From: Streptomyces venezuelae ATCC 10712
GTDB lineage: Bacteria > Actinomycetota > Actinomycetes > Streptomycetales > Streptomycetaceae
Direction of reading: 5' to 3'
Assembly: GCF_008639165.1 (NCBI RefSeq)
Contig: NZ_CP029197.1
Span: forward strand, 7,630,001 to 7,694,000
Length of the DNA: 64,000 nt
Positions 8,151-16,069 of the stretch are shown one piece after another (position 1 is the first letter of the stretch; each line of letters begins with the position of its first letter). The notes beneath the pieces were generated by a model. It ran no database searches. It had not been told where the DNA came from and saw nothing but the letters and a program-made list of their open reading frames with translations. Made by a program: the position numbers and the translations under genes.

Positions 8151-9160
8151 CCGCAGAGAACGTGCTCCGCGCCCTGGAGGCCGTCTCCGCCGAGCGGGCC
8201 GGCGACGCCGTGCTCAGCGTCCGAGACCTGAGCGTGCGGTTCCGGCTGCGCGGCGGCCGGAGCGTCGAGGCCGTCAGCGACGCCGACTTCGACCTCGGCG
8301 CGGGGGAGTGCCTCGCCCTCGTCGGGGAGAGCGGCTGCGGCAAGTCCGTGCTCGCCTCCGCGCTCCTCGGGCTGCTGCCGGCCAACGCCGAGGCCTCCGG
8401 TACGGCGCTGCTCGCCGGCCGCGACGGCGCCGCCGGGACCGATCTGCTCGCCGCCGACGAGAAGACCCTGGCCCGCACCGTACGGGGCCGCCGCGTCGGC
8501 CTCGTACCGCAGAGCCCCGCCGCCCACCTCACCCCCGTCCGCACCGTACGGTCCCAGCTGGAGGAGACCGTCCGCGCGCTCACCGGCACCTCCCGCCGCG
8601 CCCGCCGCAAGGCCGCCGAGGACGCCGCCGAACGCGCCGCCTTCCCCGCCGGACACCTCGACCGCTACCCGCACGAGCTCTCCGGCGGCCTCGCCCAGCG
8701 CGCCGCCACCGCCCTCGCCCTCATCGGCGACGCCCGGCTGCTGCTCGCCGACGAGCCGACCACCGGCCTCGACCGCGACCTCGTCGACCGCACCGTCGAC
8801 GAGCTGCGCCGCCACGCCGACGACGGCCGCGCGCTGCTCCTGATCACCCACGACCTGGCGGCCGCCGCCCGCATCGCCGACCGCGTCGCCGTCATGTACG
8901 CCGGCCGCATCGTCGAAATCGCCCCCGCCCAGCGGTTCTTCGGACCGACCGGCCCCCGCCACCCCTACGCCCGCGGACTCCTCGACGCACTGCCCGACCG
9001 GGCGTTCACCCCGATCCCCGGCATGCCCCCGGAGCTCTCCGCGCTGCCCGAGGGCTGCGCCTTCGCCCCGCGCTGCCCCCTCGCCGACGAACGCTGCGCC
9101 ACCCGGCCGGAGTTCACGGCGCACCTGGCCTGCCACCACCCGGAGCGCCCCCGTGCTTGA
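8147..9160 (+). CDS. nikD: Nickel/peptide-type ABC transporter ATPase 1
   Basis: 337 residues, OppD/DppD/NikD-type ATPase. Walker A is GESGCGKS, the ABC signature is LSGGLAQRAA, and Walker B is LLLADEPTTGLD, with the switch histidine in LLITHDLAAAA. The C-terminal oligopeptide_transporter extension is present, with a cysteine cluster (GCAFAPRCPLADERC) known in OppD/DppD proteins to bind an Fe-S cluster. GTG start at 8147 overlapping the permease stop. It powers the importer together with the next ATPase. Confidence 0.8.
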   Translation: MTAENVLRALEAVSAERAGDAVLSVRDLSVRFRLRGGRSVEAVSDADFDLGAGECLALVGESGCGKSVLASALLGLLPANAEASGTALLAGRDGAAGTDLLAADEKTLARTVRGRRVGLVPQSPAAHLTPVRTVRSQLEETVRALTGTSRRARRKAAEDAAERAAFPAGHLDRYPHELSGGLAQRAATALALIGDARLLLADEPTTGLDRDLVDRTVDELRRHADDGRALLLITHDLAAAARIADRVAVMYAGRIVEIAPAQRFFGPTGPRHPYARGLLDALPDRAFTPIPGMPPELSALPEGCAFAPRCPLADERCATRPEFTAHLACHHPERPRA

Positions 9161-9812
9161 ACTCGACACCGTCACCGCCGGATACGACCGCCGCACCCCC
9201 GTCTTCCGGGGCGCCTCGCTCACCGTCGCGCCCGGCGAATCCGTCGGACTGCTCGGCCCCAGCGGCTGCGGCAAGTCCACCCTCGCCCGCGTCGCGGCCC
9301 TCCTGCACCGCCCCGACGCGGGGCGTCTCGCACTCGACGGCACCGAGGTCAGGGCCTGGCGCCATCGCGCCCCGCGCGAGCTGCGCACCGCCGTCGGCGT
9401 CGTGTTCCAGCAGCCCCGCACGGCCGCCGACCCGCGGCTCACCCTCGCCGACCTCCTCGTCGAACCCCTCCGCGCCACCGGCCGGCGCGCCGAGGCCCTG
9501 GACCGCCTCGCCGAACTCGCCCCGGCCGTGGGCCTCACCCCCGACCTGCTCGGCCGCCGCCCCCACGAGGTCAGCGACGGGCAGCTCCAACGCGCCTGTC
9601 TGGGGCGGGCGCTGGCCCTGCGCCCCCGCTGGCTGGTCTGCGACGAGATGACCGCGATGCTCGACGCCTCCACCACGGCCGCCCTGGTCGCCGCCGTCGA
9701 GGCCTACCGCGCGGAGACCGGCGCGGGCCTCCTCGCGGTCGGCCACGACCGCGTGCTGCTGCGCCGCTGGTGCGACCGCACGGTGGAGTGGAAGGACTGC
9801 CTGCCCGCCTGA
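9153..9812 (+). CDS. nikE: Nickel/peptide-type ABC transporter ATPase 2, short form
   Basis: 219 residues, which is short for a DppF/NikE protein because the C-terminal extension is missing. Walker A is GPSGCGKST. The signature is VSDGQLQRA in place of LSGGQ. The Walker B aspartate is followed by EMTAMLD, and a histidine in VGHDRVLL fills the switch position. GTG start at 9153 overlaps the preceding ATPase gene. The Ser-Asp substitution in the signature motif suggests an asymmetric ATPase pair, with one of the two composite sites possibly weaker. It is last in the operon. Confidence 0.75.
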   Translation: MLELDTVTAGYDRRTPVFRGASLTVAPGESVGLLGPSGCGKSTLARVAALLHRPDAGRLALDGTEVRAWRHRAPRELRTAVGVVFQQPRTAADPRLTLADLLVEPLRATGRRAEALDRLAELAPAVGLTPDLLGRRPHEVSDGQLQRACLGRALALRPRWLVCDEMTAMLDASTTAALVAAVEAYRAETGAGLLAVGHDRVLLRRWCDRTVEWKDCLPA

Positions 9813-9847
9813 GGGCGGACCCGCCACCCCGCGCCCCGGGCGCCCCG

Positions 9848-9872
9848 ATGGCGGCAGGGGCCCTTCCGCCAT
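9848..9872. terminator. Probable hairpin terminator after the importer operon
   Basis: ATGGCGG at 9848 pairs with CCGCCAT at 9866, with an inner GGG/CCC pairing. It lies 35 bp after the last importer gene. There is no U-tract, which is normal for Streptomyces terminators. Confidence 0.45.
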
Positions 9873-9907
9873 GTAATGGAAGGGAGTGCACGCGGAGGGA
9901 GCAGGCC

Positions 9908-11545
9908 ATGCCCCTGGTGGATTCGGCGGACGGGCCACGCTTCGCGCTGCGTGGCCGCATCGTGACGATGGACGGCGAGGACGTCGTCCTGCCCGACGGG
10001 GTCCTCTACATCAACCGCGGGATCATCGACCACGTGCTCCCGGCCGGTTCCCCGCCGCCCGAGGGCTACGCGGACGTGACGCCCGTGGACACGGCCGGCA
10101 CCGCCTACCCCGGACTGATCGAGCTGCACAACCATCTTCCGTACGACGTCCTCCAGTTGTGGCAGGTGCCGCGTCTGTTCGCCAACCGGACCCAGTGGGG
10201 AGGCGGTTCGAACGCCGCCTACCGGCGCCTGGTGACCGGACCGATGGGTGTGCTGGGCGACGACCCGGAGTCCATGCCGGCCGTCGCCCGCTACGTCGAG
10301 GCGAAGGCGCTGATCCACGGCACCACGACCAGCCAGGGGGTCGCGCTCTTCAGCAACACCGGATCGAGGCGCATGTACCGGGGCCTGGTCCGCAACGTCG
10401 AGGCCACCGACGATCCGGAACTCCCGGAGGCCAAGACGCGCATCGCCGACGTGGAGGCGTCCGACGCCCGCCGCTTCCTCGCCCGTCTCCAGCAGCCGCA
10501 CCGCCTCCTCCTGCACCTCGCGGAAGGAACGAACGACCGCGCGCGGGCCCACTTCCAGGCGCTCGAGTTCGAACCGGGGAAGTGGGCGATCACGGAGAAC
10601 CTCGTCGGGATCCACTGCACCCCCCTGACCGCCGAGGACTTCCAGATCATGGTCGAGCACGGCGGCTCCATGGTGTGGTCGCCCCTGTCGAACCTGCTGC
10701 TCTACGGCAGGACGGCCGACATCGCCGCGGCCAAGGCGGCGGGTGTGCTCGTCGGCCTGGGCTCCGACTGGTCGGTCTCCGGAAGCAAGGGACTACTGGG
10801 CGAACTGAAGGCCGCCCAGCTCGCGTCAGCCGCGGGCGGGGCGGTCTTCACCGATCGCGAGCTGGTCGCCATGGCCACCCGGGACGCGGCGAGGATCCTG
10901 CGCTGGGACCGCTCGCTCGGGGCCCTGTCCCCCGGATTCCACGCCGACGTCGTGGTCATCGGAGGCCAGGACGGCGACGCCTACACGTCCTTGGTCGGCG
11001 CCCGGGACGCGGACGTCTCCCTGGTGGTCGTCAACGGCTTCGCGAGGTACGGCACGACGACGCTCATGGCGGAGCTCACCTCCGACCCGGACCTGCTGGA
11101 AGGGCTGGACGAGCACGAACTGCCGGACCGCTCCCTCAACCTGCACCATCCCTCCGCCGATCCCGTCGTGGGCGACCTGACGCTCGCCGAAGCCACCCGG
11201 CGCCTCACCGACGCCCTCGCGAACCTTTCCGTCCCCGCCCCGCCGGTGGACACGGCGCCCCGCACGGCCCGGGGGGCCGAAGGCGCCCCCGTCTGGCGGC
11301 TCGCCCTCGACGAGATCGTGCCCACCGGCAGCGAACTACGGCCCCGCCTTCCGCTTCTCGGCCGTCGGGACCGGGTCCCCAGCGGACCGGTCATCAGTGG
11401 CGCGGCGCCCCCGCCCGAACCGCTCCAACCACTCGCTCTCGACGCCCTCGTCGCCAGCACGGACACGGACTTCCTGGACACCCTGGAGGCAGAGTCCAAC
11501 CTGCCCGAGTCGTTCGGGGCCCGGCTGCGTGACCTCCTGGCCTGA
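9908..11545 (+). CDS. Amidohydrolase-superfamily protein with long C-terminal extension
   Basis: 545 residues. Metal-site residues of the amidohydrolase superfamily are visible: H74-x-H76 in ELHNHLPYD, H203 in LLHLAEG, H236 in VGIHCTP, and D287 in GLGSDWSVSGSK. The catalytic core ends near residue 410. About 130 further residues contain a Pro-rich linker and an acidic C-terminus that do not belong to the usual fold. No signal peptide, so it is probably cytosolic. The substrate is unknown; deaminase/chlorohydrolase-type relatives hydrolyse C-N bonds. The start is the ATG at 9908, with GAGGGAG upstream. It stands alone after the importer. Confidence 0.75.
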   Translation: MPLVDSADGPRFALRGRIVTMDGEDVVLPDGVLYINRGIIDHVLPAGSPPPEGYADVTPVDTAGTAYPGLIELHNHLPYDVLQLWQVPRLFANRTQWGGGSNAAYRRLVTGPMGVLGDDPESMPAVARYVEAKALIHGTTTSQGVALFSNTGSRRMYRGLVRNVEATDDPELPEAKTRIADVEASDARRFLARLQQPHRLLLHLAEGTNDRARAHFQALEFEPGKWAITENLVGIHCTPLTAEDFQIMVEHGGSMVWSPLSNLLLYGRTADIAAAKAAGVLVGLGSDWSVSGSKGLLGELKAAQLASAAGGAVFTDRELVAMATRDAARILRWDRSLGALSPGFHADVVVIGGQDGDAYTSLVGARDADVSLVVVNGFARYGTTTLMAELTSDPDLLEGLDEHELPDRSLNLHHPSADPVVGDLTLAEATRRLTDALANLSVPAPPVDTAPRTARGAEGAPVWRLALDEIVPTGSELRPRLPLLGRRDRVPSGPVISGAAPPPEPLQPLALDALVASTDTDFLDTLEAESNLPESFGARLRDLLA

Positions 11546-11655
11546 ATTCTCACCCGTATGGCCGCCCCGCCGTTCGCCCGGACGGACCGCGCATTCCGCC
11601 ACACTGTCCGCCGAACGCCGCAATTCCGGTGCGGCGCAAGGAGGACGTGAGAGCG

Positions 11656-11850
11656 ATGGCCGTTTCCATTTCTGTCGTGGTGCTGCTGCTGGTGCTGGCC
11701 GTGATCTTCCTGCGGAACGGCGGGCTGAAGGTGACCCACGCCCTCGTCTGCGCGCTGCTCGGCTTCTTCCTCGCCGGCACCAGCATGGCGCCCACCATCC
11801 ACAACGGGGTGGCCGCCACCGCCAACGTGGTCTCCAGCCTCAAACCCTGA
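11656..11850 (+). CDS. Small membrane protein of unknown function
   Basis: 64 residues. Two hydrophobic helices span about residues 4-19 (SVVVLLLVLAVIFLR) and 26-45 (HALVCALLGFFLAGTSMA), joined by a short NGGLK turn and followed by a polar tail. The start is the ATG at 11656, preceded by AAGGAGG. A perfect hairpin follows the stop, so it is probably a single-gene transcript. I recall similar short proteins in many Streptomyces but know no function. Confidence 0.7.
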   Translation: MAVSISVVVLLLVLAVIFLRNGGLKVTHALVCALLGFFLAGTSMAPTIHNGVAATANVVSSLKP

Positions 11851-11871
11851 GGATGATCGTTTCAGCGCGGT

Positions 11872-11899
11872 GAACTGCCCGTGAAACGACGGGCAGTTC
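11872..11899. terminator. Perfect 11-bp hairpin terminator
   Basis: GAACTGCCCGT (11872-11882) and ACGGGCAGTTC (11889-11899) pair perfectly around the 6-base loop GAAACG. It lies 22 bp after the small membrane protein gene and upstream of the next gene. Confidence 0.7.
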
Positions 11900-11974
11900 C
11901 ATGTACATCTGGGGCACCCGGGCCTAGCCTCGGCCGCCGGCGCGACCGACGACGTACGGACCCGAGGAGCCGCT

Positions 11975-13570
11975 GTGACCACGCACCCGCCGCGAAGACG
12001 AGCCCGCGCGCTCGCGCTGATCGCCCTCGCCGCCACCCTCCTGGCAGGCGCCGCCCCCGTCGCCCAGGCCGAGGAGATCCCCCTCGGCCTCGGGCACCGG
12101 CTGGTGGACCACTACTACGAGGGCCCCGCCGCCCCCGCCACCGCCCGCCCGGTGCCCGGCGCGGGCCCCGCCCAGCACCCGTACCTCGCCCCCAACGGCC
12201 GCAGCGGCATGCACGCCGACGGCGCGGGCAGCGGCACCCACCCCTACCCCGGCCCGCTCGGCCGCGCCCCGCGCGTGGACAGCGAGAAGATCGCCCCCGT
12301 CGGCGGCGAATGCGCCACCGTCACCTTCGACTCCGGCGGCCGGCTCGTCACCGTCTGCGGCACCTTCACCGGCTTCCTGCTCAAACTGCTCGACCCGCGC
12401 ACCCTCGACACCCTCGCCGAGTACAAACTGCCGCAGCGCTCCTCGACCGTCGAGGCCGTCACCCGGCTCGACTTCGAGAAGATCTTCAAGGACACCTCCG
12501 GCGGCGCCTACTTCTACCTGGACGACCGCGACCGGGTCGTGCTCGCCGACTCCCGGCAGCACATCCAGCGCATCGCCCACCGCCAGAAGGCCGACGGGGC
12601 CTGGGAGTTCGTCGTCGAGAACGACTGGGACCTCACCTCCCTCGTCCCGCACGACTGCGTCTCCTGGACCAACCTCTTCCCCAGCGGCGTCTGCGACCCC
12701 GTCACCTCCGTCATGCCGGACTGGGACGGCCGTATCTGGTGGGTCACCCGCCTCGGCCGCGTCGGCACCGTCGACCCCGCGACGGGCGCGCTGCGCGCGA
12801 TCCGCCTCGAAGGCGAGGAGATCCAGAACTCCTTCTCCGTCGCCGAGGACGGCGTCTCCCTCGTCACCGACCACGCCCTGTACGGCTTCGGGGCGGACGC
12901 CGACGGCACCCCGCGCGTGCGGTGGCGCGAGACGTACGACCGGGGGACCGGCACCAAACCCGGTTCGGTGAACCAGGGTTCGGGCACCACCCCCGACCTC
13001 TTCGGCCTCCACGACGAGTACGTCGCCATCACCGACAACGCCGACGACCGGATGAACGTCCTCGTCTACCGCAGGGGCTCCGACGTCCCCGCCGGCCAAC
13101 GCCTGGTCTGCAAGGTGCCGGTCTTCGGGTCCGGGGCCTCGACCACCGACAACTCCCTGATCAGCTGGGGCAACAGCCTCGTCGTGGAGAACAACTTCGG
13201 CTACGAGAACCCGAGCACGCTCCTCCTCGGCCGCAGCGTCGTCGGCGGCGCGACCCGGATCGACGTGCGCCCCGACGGGAGCGGCTGCGACACGGTCTGG
13301 GAGAGCGACGTCCGCTCGCCCTCCACCGTCCCCAAGCTCTCCACCGCCAACGGGCTGCTCTACTTCTACGAGAAGCGCCCCCACTCCTGGGGCATCGACG
13401 CCTGGTACCTGGCGGCCGTCGACTTCCGGACCGGGCAGCGGGCCTTCAGCCAGTTCACCGGCACCGGATTCGCCTACGACAACAACTGGGCCCCGATCAC
13501 CCTCGGCCCCGACGGCACCGCGTACGTGGGCGTCTTCAACGGCATCGTCGCCGTCCGCGACACCGCCTGA
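11975..13570 (+). CDS. Secreted protein of unknown family, possibly beta-propeller-like
   Basis: 531 residues. The N-terminus is a Sec- or Tat-like signal peptide (RRRARALALIALAATLL, probable cleavage after AQA near residue 32). The mature part has repeated short beta-rich segments with WDGRIWWVTRLGRVGTVDP-like patterns and Gly/Asp turns, which suggests a propeller-type fold. There are no recognisable catalytic motifs. Several cysteines (ECATV, TVCGTF, HDCVSW, GVCDPV) may form disulfides in the exported protein. GTG start at 11975 with GAGGAG upstream. I do not recognise the family. A hairpin terminator separates it from a convergent gene. Confidence 0.75.
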   Translation: MTTHPPRRRARALALIALAATLLAGAAPVAQAEEIPLGLGHRLVDHYYEGPAAPATARPVPGAGPAQHPYLAPNGRSGMHADGAGSGTHPYPGPLGRAPRVDSEKIAPVGGECATVTFDSGGRLVTVCGTFTGFLLKLLDPRTLDTLAEYKLPQRSSTVEAVTRLDFEKIFKDTSGGAYFYLDDRDRVVLADSRQHIQRIAHRQKADGAWEFVVENDWDLTSLVPHDCVSWTNLFPSGVCDPVTSVMPDWDGRIWWVTRLGRVGTVDPATGALRAIRLEGEEIQNSFSVAEDGVSLVTDHALYGFGADADGTPRVRWRETYDRGTGTKPGSVNQGSGTTPDLFGLHDEYVAITDNADDRMNVLVYRRGSDVPAGQRLVCKVPVFGSGASTTDNSLISWGNSLVVENNFGYENPSTLLLGRSVVGGATRIDVRPDGSGCDTVWESDVRSPSTVPKLSTANGLLYFYEKRPHSWGIDAWYLAAVDFRTGQRAFSQFTGTGFAYDNNWAPITLGPDGTAYVGVFNGIVAVRDTA

Positions 13571-13577
13571 CACCCGC

Positions 13578-13612
13578 GGAGCCGCCCCGGGACCGGGCCC
13601 CGGGGCGGCTCC
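13578..13612. terminator. Bidirectional hairpin terminator
   Basis: Arms GGAGCCGCCCCGGG (13578-13591) and CCCGGGGCGGCTCC (13599-13612) pair perfectly over 14 bp with a 7-base loop. It lies between two convergent genes. Confidence 0.75.
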
Positions 13613-13631
13613 GTACGCCTGCGCGCACCCC

Positions 13632-14432
13632 TTACTCCATCTCGGGCATCTCGCCGACGGTGGTCTTGAGGTCGATCACGGCGAAGGTGGCGCCCTGCGG
13701 GTCGAGGATCGCCGCGAAGCGGCCGAACGGGCTGTCCATCGGCCCGAACAGCTTCTTGCCGCCGAGCCGTTGGGCCGCCTCGACGGCCTTGTCGCAGTTG
13801 TCGACGGCGAAGTACAGCTGGATGTACGACGGGATCTCCGGCGGGAAGTCCTCCGCCGTCATCAGCATCCGCCCGAGCACCGGCTGGGCTCCACCGAGGT
13901 CGAAGACCCGGTAGTCCACGTGCTCGTCCTTCATCTTCTTCGAGCCGTAGCCGAAGACGTCGGTGAAGAACGGGTCCGTCTTCGCCGGCTCCCGGGTGAA
14001 GACCTCGGCCCAGGCGTACGAACCGCTCTCGCCCTCCAGCTCGAAGCCCTCGTGCTGACCCGCCTGCCAGAGGCCGAAGACGGCGCCCGAAGGCTCCTGC
14101 GCGATGCACATCGACCCGAAGTCACCGACCTGCATCGGCTCCATCAGGACGGTGCCGCCCGCGGCGCGGATCTTCTCCGCCGTGGCGGCGACGTCCGCCG
14201 AGGCGAAGTACAGACACCAGGTCGACTGCCCCTCACCGTCCTGCCCCGGCATCGGCGGCACGACGGCCGCGACCGCCTTGCCCCCCTTGTACGCCTGCGT
14301 GTAGTTGCCGAATTCCGATGAGGACTCGCCGAAGGTCCAGCCGAGCACGTCGCCGTAGAACGTCTTGGCGACCTCGACGTCCTTGAACATCGCGTCGGCC
14401 CAGACAGGCGTGCCTTCAGGTCGTACGGCCAT
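13632..14432 (-). CDS. VOC-family protein with two glyoxalase-like domains
   Basis: 266 residues with two vicinal-oxygen-chelate repeats, about residues 6-125 and 135-262. Each begins with the typical DV..AK.FYGDVLGW or TDPFFTDVFGYG pattern and ends in a DP.GATFAVIDL-like strand. Two-domain VOC proteins of this kind in actinobacteria are annotated as glyoxalase/bleomycin-resistance-like; the substrate is unknown. I take the ATG at 14432, which has a GTGGGAG Shine-Dalgarno 7 bp upstream, over a GTG five codons earlier. No operon partners are visible. Confidence 0.85.
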   Translation of the reverse strand: MAVRPEGTPVWADAMFKDVEVAKTFYGDVLGWTFGESSSEFGNYTQAYKGGKAVAAVVPPMPGQDGEGQSTWCLYFASADVAATAEKIRAAGGTVLMEPMQVGDFGSMCIAQEPSGAVFGLWQAGQHEGFELEGESGSYAWAEVFTREPAKTDPFFTDVFGYGSKKMKDEHVDYRVFDLGGAQPVLGRMLMTAEDFPPEIPSYIQLYFAVDNCDKAVEAAQRLGGKKLFGPMDSPFGRFAAILDPQGATFAVIDLKTTVGEMPEME

Positions 14433-14527
14433 GACGGTGACTCCCACTTCCGATTCGATGACGTGTTCCTGTGAGCCACGCTAGCCACGCGGGCCCCGCC
14501 CCGCTCGGTGACACGGCGCGCCCCGTC

Positions 14528-15487
14528 CTAGTCCTGGTCCTGGTCCTGGTCCGGCGGTACGGGAGGGACGACCGCGACCGGGCAGTGCGCGTGGTGCAGC
14601 ACCGCGTGGGCGACCGAGCCGAGGAGCAGCGAGCCGAAGCGATGCCGGTGGTGGCGGCCCACGACCAGCAGCCCGGCGTCCTTCGAGCCCTCGACGAGGA
14701 GGCCGGCCGGGTCCGCCGGCACCACCGTCGGAACGACGTCGACCCGCGGCCGGCGCGCGGCGAAGGGCCGCAGCCGCTCCTCCTGCTCCCGCTCCACCTC
14801 CTGGACGATCGCGTCCGTGTCGTCCGCGACGGGAAGCGGCGGGGGCACCTGGAAGGCGGGGGAGGGCGCCGCGAGCAGGGCACCGGGGTCGGGCGGCAGC
14901 CGGAACGCCGTCACGGCCTCCAGGGCGACTCCCCGGTGGTGCGCCGCGTCGAACGCGAAGGCGATCACCTCGTCGGGGGTCTCCTCGGTCTGCAGGCCGA
15001 GCAGGACCCGGCCACCCTCCGGCCCGCCCGCCAGGGCGGCCGCCCGCGCCTCGTGCGGGACCACGACGAGCGGGCAGGGCGCCGTCGCGGCGAGGGTGCG
15101 ACTGGTCGAGCCGAGCAGCAGACTCGCGAAGCCGCCGTGCCCGCGGGAGCCGGTCACCAGCAGCCGCGCGCCCCGCGCGACCGCCGGCAGGGCGTCCGTC
15201 ACGGACCCGTCGAGCGTCTCGTACCGCACGGGAAGCCGGTGCCCGCGCTCCTCGACCAGGGTCCGTACGGCCGCGACGACCGTGTCCGGAAGCTCCGCGG
15301 TCGTGCCGAGGGAGGCGATGCGGGCGGCGCCGAGCTGGACGGCGTCGGGCCGGACGTGGGCCACCACCAGGGGCGATCCCAGGTTCTCGGCGGTGCTCAG
15401 GGCCCACTCCAGGGCCCGCAGACTGTGCTCGGATCCGTCCACGCCGACGACGACCGGCGGCTCGGACGCGGTGCTCGTGTCACTCAT
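14528..15487 (-). CDS. Universal stress protein with two tandem UspA domains
   Basis: 319 residues. Two UspA domains each end in an ATP-binding motif of the G2xG9xG[ST] type: TGSRGHGGFASLLLGSTSR near residue 125, and GRHHRHRFGSLLLGSVAH near residue 285. The N-terminal VVVGVDGSEHS is the first nucleotide-binding loop. The C-terminus is a DQDQDQD tail from a short CTGGTC microsatellite, a region likely to vary in length between strains. Double-domain Usps in actinobacteria are induced by oxygen limitation and stress. The start is the ATG at 15487. Confidence 0.9.
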   Translation of the reverse strand: MSDTSTASEPPVVVGVDGSEHSLRALEWALSTAENLGSPLVVAHVRPDAVQLGAARIASLGTTAELPDTVVAAVRTLVEERGHRLPVRYETLDGSVTDALPAVARGARLLVTGSRGHGGFASLLLGSTSRTLAATAPCPLVVVPHEARAAALAGGPEGGRVLLGLQTEETPDEVIAFAFDAAHHRGVALEAVTAFRLPPDPGALLAAPSPAFQVPPPLPVADDTDAIVQEVEREQEERLRPFAARRPRVDVVPTVVPADPAGLLVEGSKDAGLLVVGRHHRHRFGSLLLGSVAHAVLHHAHCPVAVVPPVPPDQDQDQD

Positions 15488-15540
15488 GGGGCCATGACTC
15501 CCGCGTCCGGGCGCACGCCACACCGGCCCCGGCGTCGGGA

Positions 15541-15560
15541 CCGCTCCGGTGCGGGAGCGG
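15541..15560. terminator. Possible hairpin terminator
   Basis: CCGCTCC (15541-15547) pairs with GGAGCGG (15554-15560). It lies just downstream of the DUF5997 gene stop on the minus strand. The stem is short, so this is a weak call. Confidence 0.35.
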
Positions 15561-15594
15561 CCGGGACGTCAGGGCCGGCGGGACGGGAGGACGA

Positions 15595-16005
15595 TCAGGC
15601 GCTGCGCTCGCCGCGCGCCGCACGCTCGGCACGCTCGGCGTCGCGCTCCTTGATGCGGACGGTCTCCTTGCGGACCTCCGCCTGGGTGGCGCGCTCCTTC
15701 TGCAGCCACTCGGGCAGCTCCTGCCGGAGCTCCTCGATCTGCTCGGTGGTCAGCGGGTCGGTGATGCCACCACGGGCGAGGCCGGCGATGGAGATGCCGA
15801 GCCGCTGGGCGACCACCGGGCGGGGGTGCGGGCCGTTCTTGCGGAGCTCCTGGAGCCAGGCCGGGGGATTGGCCTGGAGCTCATTGAGCTCGGCGCGCGA
15901 GACGACACCCTCCTGGAACTCGGCGGGGGTGGCCTCGAGGTACACACCCAGCTTCTTCGCCGCGGTGGCGGGCTTCATCGTCTGGGTGCTCTGGTGCGAC
16001 GTCAT
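15595..16005 (-). CDS. DUF5997-family protein
   Basis: 136 residues, soluble. The N-terminal half (about 10-80) has TMKPATAAKKLGVYLEA and GPHPRPVVAQRLGISIAGLARGG, which reads like a helical, HTH-like domain. The C-terminal 45 residues are a highly charged helix (LQKERATQAEVRKETVRIKERDAE region), probably a coiled coil. I recall this as DUF5997 in Streptomyces, usually divergent from a LysR-effector-domain protein, as here. Function unknown; DNA binding or partnership with the neighbour is only inferred. The start is the ATG at 16005. Confidence 0.7.
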   Translation of the reverse strand: MTSHQSTQTMKPATAAKKLGVYLEATPAEFQEGVVSRAELNELQANPPAWLQELRKNGPHPRPVVAQRLGISIAGLARGGITDPLTTEQIEELRQELPEWLQKERATQAEVRKETVRIKERDAERAERAARGERSA

Positions 16006-16069
16006 GGTGTCAAGGGTATCGAGCGTGCGGACGAGTTCCGACCACGGCAGCTACCGGTAACCTGGCGGA

